From an uncultured Christensenellaceae bacterium (GTDB taxonomy: Bacteria > Bacillota > Clostridia > Christensenellales > Pumilibacteraceae), in contig CAJUPB010000003.1 in NCBI GenBank assembly GCA_910588155.1, positions 107,083 through 171,082 on the forward strand: a stretch of DNA of 64,000 bases. The letters are read 5' to 3'. The notes beneath the pieces are model-generated. The model saw nothing but the letters and a program-made list of their open reading frames with translations, was not told the DNA's origin and did no database searches. Within the stretch, counting starts at the first letter, position 1, and each line of letters starts with the position of its first letter. Below are positions 58,301 through 64,000 of this stretch, piece after piece. Both the position numbers and the translations under genes were made by a program.

Positions 58301-58413
58301 TCGTTTATAACGCCGTCGTAGTCATAAGCAACCGTCGTTCCGACAACCGACACGCACAGAAGCACCGCGAGTACCGCAGTCAGTCCGAACCACAATTTTT
58401 TCAGCTTGCTCAT
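55316..58413 (-). pseudogene. Circularly permuted GH3 glycosidase, frameshifted
   Basis: The ATG at 58413 follows AAGGAGG. The first frame (58413-56278) encodes a signal/anchor helix at about 7-27. The GH3 C-terminal (alpha/beta)6 domain follows (EGAALLKNDNNALPL, then GKVNPSGHLADTYAVNS). Then comes a fibronectin-type domain (SYPFGYGMSYTTF, then YVGEKGYILSGGDYYISIG). The second frame (about 56378-55316) encodes the GH3 N-terminal barrel (DLHRTPFGGRAFEYMSECP, KHAVGNDQE) with the candidate nucleophile Asp in GNIVTDAAP, and a C-terminal helix. The order is therefore permuted relative to ordinary GH3. A single missing base near 56378 separates the frames, so no full enzyme is made unless recoding occurs. 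A beta-glucosidase role for the ancestor is inferred. Confidence 0.85.
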
Positions 58414-58435
58414 ATAAACCCTCCTTACTTTATTT

Positions 58436-58461
58436 GTCTTTTGCGCCTTGGCGCAAAAGAC
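58436..58461. repeat. Perfect 12-bp palindrome in the GH3 leader
   Basis: GTCTTTTGCGCC and GGCGCAAAAGAC are separated by TT, 23 nt before the GH3 start. It lacks a T-run in either direction and so is more likely an operator or leader hairpin than a terminator. The GGTGT-N9-ACACC pair next to it (58466-58484) adds a second dyad. Confidence 0.6.
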
Positions 58462-58496
58462 AGTTGGTGTATATTTACAACACCTATATTTTAGCA

Positions 58497-58505
58497 CCCC
58501 CCCCC
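58497..58505. repeat. C9 homopolymer upstream of GH3
   Basis: Nine consecutive C (58497-58505) lie about 90 bp before the GH3 start codon in the intergenic region shared with the divergent AraC gene. Such tracts change length easily by slippage and could alter promoter geometry. Confidence 0.6.
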
Positions 58506-58650
58506 GACTGTTCAAGACGGATTTTTCCGCGTTTGCGACATTTTTTTACATCAATCCGCGCCTTATGAAATATTTGCGAAAAGCGATTGACTTATAACCG
58601 CGAATATTGTATACCTAAATATATCGGCTTATAAAAGAAGAGGATTATTT

Positions 58651-59529
58651 ATGCAAGTCAAGAGAGAACACAGAAGGTATACGGACGGCGCGAAAGTCTG
58701 GGCGGGAAGATACAGAAATTCGCGCAACACGCCGCATTGGCACCACGACTGCGAACTTCTGTATGTCGAATGCGGAAAGCTCGACCTCATCGTCGGCAAT
58801 CTCGCTTTCACTGCGGACAGCGGTCAAGCCGTTTTTATAGAAAGCGAGCAAGCGCACGAAATGCAGGCGCTTACTCCCGACACGTTGGTAACTATGCTGA
58901 TTTTCGATTGCGAACTGGTAAAGCCGTTTTTAAAAGAAGCCACTCTCTCCCACCCTCTTTTATCGCGCGATTACGGATTCACGCAATTGTTCGAAAAAAT
59001 CGAGACGGACTTAAAAAACCGCGAACCGTATTTCGAATACGAGACCGCGGCTGTCGTTCAGCAACTTGTTATCGATATATTTAGGCACGAGAAAATCAAT
59101 CAGGTCAAGAAGAGTCCGCCGTCGCGCACGGTCCGACTCAAAGCTCTGCTTGCGGAAATCGACGAGAAATATCAATATTTCGATTTGACGTCCGCCGCAA
59201 GCTTCATAGGAATGACGCCCGCATATTTTTCTCGGCTCTTCCACATCTCGGTGGGAATGACTTTCTCGAAGTATCTAAACAGAGTCAGAGTGGAAAAAGC
59301 CGTCGAGATTCTGAAATCGGGAGAGGACCTTTCAATGACGGAAGTATCCTTGCGCTGCGGATTCGACAGCATCAGAAACTTCAACCGCATATTCAAAAAA
59401 TACACGGGTCACACCCCTCACACTTTGCCGAAAGATTTTATTCTGCCGCAGAGGTTAATCAATCTCAACGATGCGGCAAGCAATCCGACAATGGCGGAAT
59501 GCGAGCTTATAGACTCTTCCGACAACTGA
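58651..59529 (+). CDS. AraC-family regulator divergent from GH3
   Basis: A 292-residue regulator with an N-terminal cupin sugar-sensing domain (HWHHDCELLYVECGKLDLIV at about 29-48). The C-terminal double helix-turn-helix shows DLTSAASFIGMTPAYFSRLF and MTEVSLRCGFDSIRNFNRIFKKYTG. GAGGA lies upstream of the ATG. It faces the GH3 operon across 237 bp with palindromes, so it is the likely carbohydrate-responsive regulator of that operon. Confidence 0.92.
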   Translation: MQVKREHRRYTDGAKVWAGRYRNSRNTPHWHHDCELLYVECGKLDLIVGNLAFTADSGQAVFIESEQAHEMQALTPDTLVTMLIFDCELVKPFLKEATLSHPLLSRDYGFTQLFEKIETDLKNREPYFEYETAAVVQQLVIDIFRHEKINQVKKSPPSRTVRLKALLAEIDEKYQYFDLTSAASFIGMTPAYFSRLFHISVGMTFSKYLNRVRVEKAVEILKSGEDLSMTEVSLRCGFDSIRNFNRIFKKYTGHTPHTLPKDFILPQRLINLNDAASNPTMAECELIDSSDN

Positions 59530-59535
59530 CCGATT

Positions 59536-59561
59536 CCGCACGTTTCAAGCGTGCGGTTTTT
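59536..59561 (+). terminator. AraC gene terminator
   Basis: CCGCACG (59536-59542) pairs with CGTGCGG (59550-59556) and is followed by TTTTT. It may also serve the convergent cysK. Confidence 0.88.
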
Positions 59562-60486
59562 ATTCTTCGTACAACTCCGTACTCAAATATCTTTCCCCCG
59601 AATCGGGCAGCAGTGCGACTATCGTCTTGTTTTCGTTTTTCTTTCTTTTTGCCAACTCTGCGGCGGCTTGCAACGCCGCGCCCGAGGATATGCCTACAAG
59701 AAGTCCTTCCGCTTTCGCAAACTCGCGCGCTCTGGCAATTGCGTCGCCGTCGGAAACCGCGACAATCTCGTCGTATATTTTCGTGTTCAAAATCTGCGGA
59801 ACAAAGCCCGCCCCTATGCCCTGAATCTTGTGGACTCCCGCCCTGTTTTTGCTCAATACGGGAGAGCCTTCGGGTTCGACCGCGACAATCTCTATTTTCG
59901 GATTTTGTTCTTTCAGAAATTCTCCGACGCCCGTAATCGTGCCGCCCGTTCCGACGCCTGCCACGAAAATATCTATGTTTCCGTTCGTATCGTTCCAAAT
60001 TTCTCTACCCGTAGACGCTTTGTGCGCCAGCGGATTGGCAATATTGACGAACTGTCCCGCAATTAAAGAATCGGGCGTATTTCTGCGAATCTCTTCCGCT
60101 TTTTCTATCGCGCCCGTCATTCCCTTTTTGCCGTCGGTCAAAACTATTTGCGCGCCGTAAGCTCTTATGAGTTTGCGTCTTTCCTCGCTCATCGTATCGG
60201 GCATTGTCACTATAAGCTTATAGCCTTTTGCCGCGCAGACCGCCGCCAAGCCTATGCCCGTATTACCCGACGTCGGCTCAATCACCGTCGCGCCTTTTTT
60301 CAGCGTTCCGTTTCTCTCGGCGGATGATATCATATTTTCCGCGACTCTGTCCTTTACGGACCCCGCAGGATTGAAACATTCGAGTTTTACCGCAAGACGG
60401 GCTTTGACGCCGTGCATCTTCGCAAACTTATTTGCCAGCAAAAGCGGCGTATTTCCGATGAGTTGCGTGACCGATTCGTATAGCAT
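59560..60486 (-). CDS. cysK: Cysteine synthase (O-acetylserine sulfhydrylase)
   Basis: A 308-residue PLP enzyme of cysteine synthesis from O-acetylserine and sulfide. The PLP lysine is in NPAGSVKDRVAENM (about residue 43). The substrate loop is EPTSGNTGIGLA, and GVGTGGTITGVGEFLKE binds the phosphate. The final VALLPDSGERYLSTELY motif is typical. A ribosome site precedes the ATG, 15 nt after the aldolase-like gene. No cysE is adjacent. Confidence 0.97.
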   Translation of the reverse strand: MLYESVTQLIGNTPLLLANKFAKMHGVKARLAVKLECFNPAGSVKDRVAENMISSAERNGTLKKGATVIEPTSGNTGIGLAAVCAAKGYKLIVTMPDTMSEERRKLIRAYGAQIVLTDGKKGMTGAIEKAEEIRRNTPDSLIAGQFVNIANPLAHKASTGREIWNDTNGNIDIFVAGVGTGGTITGVGEFLKEQNPKIEIVAVEPEGSPVLSKNRAGVHKIQGIGAGFVPQILNTKIYDEIVAVSDGDAIARAREFAKAEGLLVGISSGAALQAAAELAKRKKNENKTIVALLPDSGERYLSTELYEE

Positions 60487-60501
60487 AGAAAATCTCCTTA
60501 T

Positions 60502-61479
60502 TCAGTCAATATCCAAAAGCCCGTTCAGAAATCCGACGTAATCGTCGCGATTGCTCTTTATGAATTCAATCGCCGCCGACGGGTGCGCATTGAAAAGCCC
60601 CGTCAAAAGATAGGGAACGTCGTATCCCCACGTAACCCCCGTTTCTTTCAGCGGATTCATAAACTCTTTCAGAAACAAAAGCGCAGGTTCGATTCTGTAC
60701 TTCGGGTTTTTCAAAAAGCCGAGCATTGCTTCGGTGTGACAGTTCCCCGCGCCCCTGCCCATACCTGCCATCGTCGAATCGAGATAGTTGACGCCGAGAG
60801 CGCAGGCTTCAATCGTATTGGCAAACGCAAGCTGTTGATTGTTGTGCGCGTGCATACCTATTTGCTTATTGTACTTATCGCCCGTTTCGAGATATATCTC
60901 GCCCACCCTGCGGATTTCCTCGGGGTAAAGAGAGCCGAAGCTGTCCACGATGTATATGACGTCGACGGGAGATTTGCCCGCTTCTTCCAGCGCGCGTTTC
61001 AGGTCACTTTCCTGATTTTTGGATATCGCCATAATATTCAAAGCAGTCATATAGCCTTTGTTGTGGCAATACTCCGCCATTTCCAACGCAGACGGAATCT
61101 GATTCAGATATGCGGCTATGCGATATATATCTATGACGGAATTGTTTTTGTCCGTGACGGCTTCTTTCAAATCCACTCTGCCGACGTCTGCCATAACGGC
61201 TATTTTCATATTCGTCTTGTTTTCGCCGACTATGCCGCGAATATCGTCTTCCTTGCAGAATTTCCATTTGCCGAACTTGGCTGCGTCGAACATTTTTTCG
61301 GAGGCCTTATAACCGAATTCCATTATGTCCACGCCCGCCGCAACATTTGTGCGGTATAAGCTCTCGGCAAATTTGTCCGAGAACGCGAAAGCATTGACTA
61401 TACCGCCGTCGCGCATAGTCGCGTCCAAAAGTCTCACACTCTTTCTTGCCGTTTGTAAATTTCCGGTGTCTTCTCTCAC
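60502..61479 (-). CDS. HMGL-like aldolase family protein
   Basis: A 325-residue DRE-TIM barrel protein. The active-site strand is LLDATMRDGG at about 18-27, the metal motif is MHAHNNQ, and GMGRGAGNCHTEAM lies in the later barrel. It resembles 4-hydroxy-2-oxovalerate aldolase and related enzymes but does not match a specific biochemical subfamily. The GTG start at 61479 has GAGAGG about 9 nt upstream. It precedes cysK in an apparent operon. The reaction is unknown; carbon-carbon lyase or aldol chemistry is inferred from the fold. Confidence 0.85.
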   Translation of the reverse strand: MREDTGNLQTARKSVRLLDATMRDGGIVNAFAFSDKFAESLYRTNVAAGVDIMEFGYKASEKMFDAAKFGKWKFCKEDDIRGIVGENKTNMKIAVMADVGRVDLKEAVTDKNNSVIDIYRIAAYLNQIPSALEMAEYCHNKGYMTALNIMAISKNQESDLKRALEEAGKSPVDVIYIVDSFGSLYPEEIRRVGEIYLETGDKYNKQIGMHAHNNQQLAFANTIEACALGVNYLDSTMAGMGRGAGNCHTEAMLGFLKNPKYRIEPALLFLKEFMNPLKETGVTWGYDVPYLLTGLFNAHPSAAIEFIKSNRDDYVGFLNGLLDID

Positions 61480-61516
61480 GGGAATGTTCCTCTCTCGTTA
61501 TTATTTCTTTGTCGGA

Positions 61517-61564
61517 CGATTTTCTTTCGCCTTATAAAAAAGAGGGCGATTTTCTTTCGCCCTC
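61517..61564 (-). terminator. Terminator with 15-bp direct repeat
   Basis: GAGGGCGA (61542-61549) pairs with TCGCCCTC (61557-61564); on the minus strand a T-run follows. CGATTTTCTTTCGCC occurs at 61517-61531 and again at 61547-61561, exactly 30 nt apart, so part of the hairpin was duplicated. Confidence 0.8.
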
Positions 61565-61578
61565 CCGTTTTGTTTCGT

Positions 61579-62733
61579 CTATCTCTTGTTTGCCGCGCTC
61601 ATTGCCTTCAACAGTTTTGCGAGAGCTTCATTCAGCTTCTTCTGCTGTTCCGGCGTTTGATTTTCGGGTTTTGCGCGTTCTTTGCGAAGCAGCATAGCCA
61701 CTTCTCTCATAGCGGGCAGTGTGGCTCCGTCGCGGTCGATTTTTTCTATCTGTTCTATGACGTCTTCCGTGGACACGGACGGCTGCGCGTTTGCCGCCGC
61801 TTCCGCATTGGCTCTCGCCGCCGCTTCTCTCTGCGCTTTGACCTGTGCCGCACGCTGTGCGCGCAACTCTTCCAATCTCTGCTGCGCCGCCGCTTTTGCC
61901 GCCTCGTTTTCGGCGTTCTCTCTGGCTCTGGCTTCCTGTTCGGCTTTCAATGCGGCAATTGCCTCTTCTCTTATTCTGGCTTTTTCTTCGTCTTCGCTCG
62001 GCTGTTCCGCTTCGTATGCCGGCTGTTCGTAAACAGGCTGTTCGAATGTCTGCTCCGCATATTCCGCAGTTTCTTGCACGGGTTCTTCATACGCAGGTTG
62101 TTCGAAAGCAGCCTGTTCGTAAATCGGCTGTTCGTATACGGGCGGCTTCTCGGGTTGAGACTCGGGCTGTTCGAATGTCGGCTGTTCTTCGCTTATCGGA
62201 GGAACATATGCGGACGAAGCGTATGCGTCGGTTTGCGCAGCCGATTCGTCTGCCGTCATTGCTTTTTCGAAAGACCGAGGCGCAGTCTGTTCGGTTTGAT
62301 TTTCGACCGTGTTTTCGTGCGAATGTTTGTCGGGGCATTTTTTGAGTGCGCCTTTGAACACCGCCGCCGAAATCATTGCCGAAACCGCCGTCAATATACC
62401 GCCCAAAAGCACGGTGCACGCCATTATGACGCCCTCGCTTTCGGTAAACGTCAAAGTGCCGTTGTAAACCGTGGAAATGCCGACGCCGACGCCTGCGGCA
62501 ACGACCGTGCCCACCGCCGTCGCGGCAGCCATTCTCGAAACGGCTCTCGACTTATACGCCGCCAAAACCGCGGCTTTGCATTTTCCGTTTTTCAGCGCGC
62601 CTGCGGAAACCAAGCCTGCAATCAACGCAATCAAAAACACCGCGACGGTCAAACCGAGGCCTACGTAAAGTCCCAAATCGGTCTGCACTGCTTTCGGAAG
62701 CTTCAATAACAATTCGATTATTTTCTTCGTCAT
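61579..62733 (-). CDS. Membrane protein with YEQP-repeat linker
   Basis: An unrecognised 384-residue protein. Three helices lie at about 22-46, 66-88 and 102-127. Residues about 150-245 are a low-complexity linker with repeats such as FEQPVYEQP and YEQPAYE. Residues 245-325 are a highly charged Ala/Glu/Arg coiled coil, and the C-terminal tail (about 335-384) has VIEQIEKIDRDGATLPAM. GGAG precedes the ATG. A 7-8-bp hairpin (62760-62782) sits in its leader. It may tether a cytoplasmic coil to the membrane; no partner is evident. Confidence 0.8.
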   Translation of the reverse strand: MTKKIIELLLKLPKAVQTDLGLYVGLGLTVAVFLIALIAGLVSAGALKNGKCKAAVLAAYKSRAVSRMAAATAVGTVVAAGVGVGISTVYNGTLTFTESEGVIMACTVLLGGILTAVSAMISAAVFKGALKKCPDKHSHENTVENQTEQTAPRSFEKAMTADESAAQTDAYASSAYVPPISEEQPTFEQPESQPEKPPVYEQPIYEQAAFEQPAYEEPVQETAEYAEQTFEQPVYEQPAYEAEQPSEDEEKARIREEAIAALKAEQEARARENAENEAAKAAAQQRLEELRAQRAAQVKAQREAAARANAEAAANAQPSVSTEDVIEQIEKIDRDGATLPAMREVAMLLRKERAKPENQTPEQQKKLNEALAKLLKAMSAANKR

Positions 62734-62759
62734 TTCAACACTCCTTCGGAGATTAACGG

Positions 62760-62782
62760 TTGTCGCCGCTTTTTGGCGACAA
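62760..62782 (-). promoter_or_regulatory. Leader hairpin of the YEQP-repeat gene
   Basis: TTGTCGCC (62760-62767) pairs with GGCGACAA (62775-62782) around a 7-nt loop, 27 nt before the start codon. No T-run follows on the minus strand. Confidence 0.55.
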
Positions 62783-62940
62783 TTATATTTTACCGTATAT
62801 TTTAATATAGTATAGCATACTTTTATTCAAAAATCTATAATTTAAAGAAAGGTTTTTCGAGAATTTGCATTCAAACCGCCGTTTTTGTCCTATTTTTTCG
62901 GTTTATACCGTATTGTCGCATTTTCAAAAGCCGCTTTGAA

Positions 62941-64000
62941 TCATTCCAGCCGCTTCAAAACTCCGAGGTCGAGAGCGCAGATATATTTGCCCGTCACTTC
63001 CAATCCCGCCAATTTTTCCGCGGCGCGCGCATACAAATCGAGCTGTGCGCGATACTCTTCTTTATCGATATTTTTACCCGTCTTGTAGTCTATGACAACG
63101 GCTTTTCCGTCCCTTACGGCGAGCAGGTCGATTACGCCTTGCATAAGCGTTCCGCCGTCGTCCATAACAAACTCTTTTTCACGATATAAATCACAGTCTT
63201 TCGTCAGTTCCGCCACCAGCCTTGCCGCTTTCTCTATCTTTTCGAAATCGACGAGTCCGACTTCTTGCGCGTAGTTTTTTTCCAGCTTTTCCTTTTGGCT
63301 TGCCGCGGATTTTTCAAAATCGAAATACTGCATAACGAGGTGATAGGCGCTGCCGCGTTCGGCTCCGTCGTCGTCGATATGCGCCGTTTGTCCGTATTCG
63401 TACCCGTCCTCTTCCCACGCTTTTCTGACCGTCGCGGTGACCGAGGTTTTGGCTTTTTTCCGCACTGCCTCTCCCCTCTTTTTCAAAGTCTCTATGCGTT
63501 TGACAATCTTATCCGCCGTGCCGCCTTTGTCGCTCGGTACAAACACGTTTACCGTTTTGGGTGCGGTCTCAACTTCGGTTTTTGTTTCCGCCCGAACCGT
63601 TTCGAATGCGGCGCAGGCAAAAAAGTCGGCCGGACAGGACGGCTGTTTCAACTGCCGTTTGAAGCCGGACTCTTTCAGGTTTGCGCCGCTGACCACCAAC
63701 ATTTTTTTTGCTCTCGTAAGCGCCACGTAGGCTATGCGGAGTTCTTCTTCGAGCGTGCGGTTTTCGCCCTCTTTTAAAGCCGCTTCCGTCAGAAAGGTTG
63801 GCAAAAACTTCTTTGTCTTTTCGTCGGGATACTTGAACGCAAGTCCCCATTTGCGGTCTATCACATACGGTGTTCTGAAATCCGCCTTATTGAATTCTTT
63901 TTTTATTCCCGCCAAAAATACGTACGGAAATTCCAAGCCTTTGCTCATATGGACCGTCATTATTTTAAGCGAACCGAAAGGTGCGTCGCTCTCCTGCTCT
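62941..64000 (-). CDS. addA: ATP-dependent nuclease subunit A, C-terminal part
   Basis: Partial; the gene runs past the right end. The final 353 residues show SF1 helicase motif V (TVHMSKGLEFPYVFL) and the later LRIAYVALTRAKKML of motif VI. The RecB-family nuclease domain has GVIDLLAVRDGKAVVIDYKTG, with Asp and Lys as metal and catalytic residues. This is AddA-like, acting with AddB to process double-strand breaks. The reading frame stays open to the edge with GSLKI upstream of the first in-frame Met. Subunit identity rests on the C-terminal nuclease and helicase combination. Confidence 0.93.
   Translation of the reverse strand, partial: EQESDAPFGSLKIMTVHMSKGLEFPYVFLAGIKKEFNKADFRTPYVIDRKWGLAFKYPDEKTKKFLPTFLTEAALKEGENRTLEEELRIAYVALTRAKKMLVVSGANLKESGFKRQLKQPSCPADFFACAAFETVRAETKTEVETAPKTVNVFVPSDKGGTADKIVKRIETLKKRGEAVRKKAKTSVTATVRKAWEEDGYEYGQTAHIDDDGAERGSAYHLVMQYFDFEKSAASQKEKLEKNYAQEVGLVDFEKIEKAARLVAELTKDCDLYREKEFVMDDGGTLMQGVIDLLAVRDGKAVVIDYKTGKNIDKEEYRAQLDLYARAAEKLAGLEVTGKYICALDLGVLKRLE

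Noticed and set aside
1..64000. CRISPR arrays, rRNA and tRNA genes
   Set aside because: No regularly spaced direct repeats of 23-37 bp and no tRNA T-loop/anticodon pattern or rRNA-like sequence was seen in the intergenic regions. A covariance scan would be decisive.

Overview
The window looks like chromosome from an anaerobic, Gram-positive-type member of the Clostridia (Bacillota), probably an uncultivated lineage. Visible reasons are the near-consensus sigma-A promoters (TTGACA-17/18-TATAAT, often with an extended TGn), AAGGAGG-type ribosome sites, frequent GTG/TTG starts, the ecfA1-ecfA2-ecfT-truA order, luxS, a CarD-containing mfd, and a TM1266-type [FeFe]-hydrogenase-system regulator that points to hydrogen metabolism. 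No rRNA, tRNA, CRISPR array or intact transposase gene was found. The assignment below order level is a guess.

Layout. 1-3.9 kb: guaA (-), leuA (+), a DUF1893 gene (-). 4.0-7.8 kb: a Cys/Ala/Lys-rich small protein coupled to luxS, then two consecutive modules each made of an XRE repressor diverging from a membrane-protein gene across palindromic operators, then a YetF-like gene. 7.8-8.8 kb: a Vat/CatB-like xenobiotic acetyltransferase gene that appears to have been inserted into a bidirectional terminator. 8.8-15.6 kb (-): a small membrane protein, a four-gene TM1266/ABC-transporter operon, a permuted papain-like hydrolase, a frameshifted cyclophilin-like lipoprotein pseudogene with its flavodoxin partner, and an RlmD-like rRNA methyltransferase. 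15.8-21.3 kb: citrate synthase (+), then a strongly promoted LOG-TIR two-gene operon (-), a GT4 glycosyltransferase and a multi-cysteine protein.

21.5-36.1 kb (-) is mostly housekeeping: gyrB-gyrA, a large extracytoplasmic protein, the str operon rpsL-rpsG-fusA-tuf, and an Rrf2/response-regulator/histidine-kinase operon. 36.2-44.8 kb (-) is one tight run: ecfA1-ecfA2-ecfT-truA-patatin-MBL hydrolase-GH13-htpG. 45.0-46.7 kb (+) is a ParA gene whose downstream partner is an AraC regulator instead of ParB. 46.8-53.8 kb (-): hisC, a PrsA-like foldase, mfd, pth and a DUF1858 gene. 54-64 kb: a PRC-barrel protein (+), a circularly permuted GH3 glycosidase broken by a frameshift plus a companion membrane protein (-), a divergent AraC regulator (+), cysK with an HMGL-like aldolase (-), a membrane protein with a YEQP-repeat linker (-), and the C-terminal part of addA running off the right edge.

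The best candidate for an undescribed system is the LOG-TIR operon at 17264-19224: a LOG-family nucleotide hydrolase followed 32 nt later by a TIR-like protein with a long helical tail, driven by a consensus promoter. Other points of interest are the paired XRE/membrane modules, the acetyltransferase insertion, the ParA-AraC overlap, the TM1266-transporter operon with a terminator-like leader, and 9-bp G/C tracts in a sensor kinase and in the GH3 upstream region. All functional calls come from reading motifs by eye; no database search was run.
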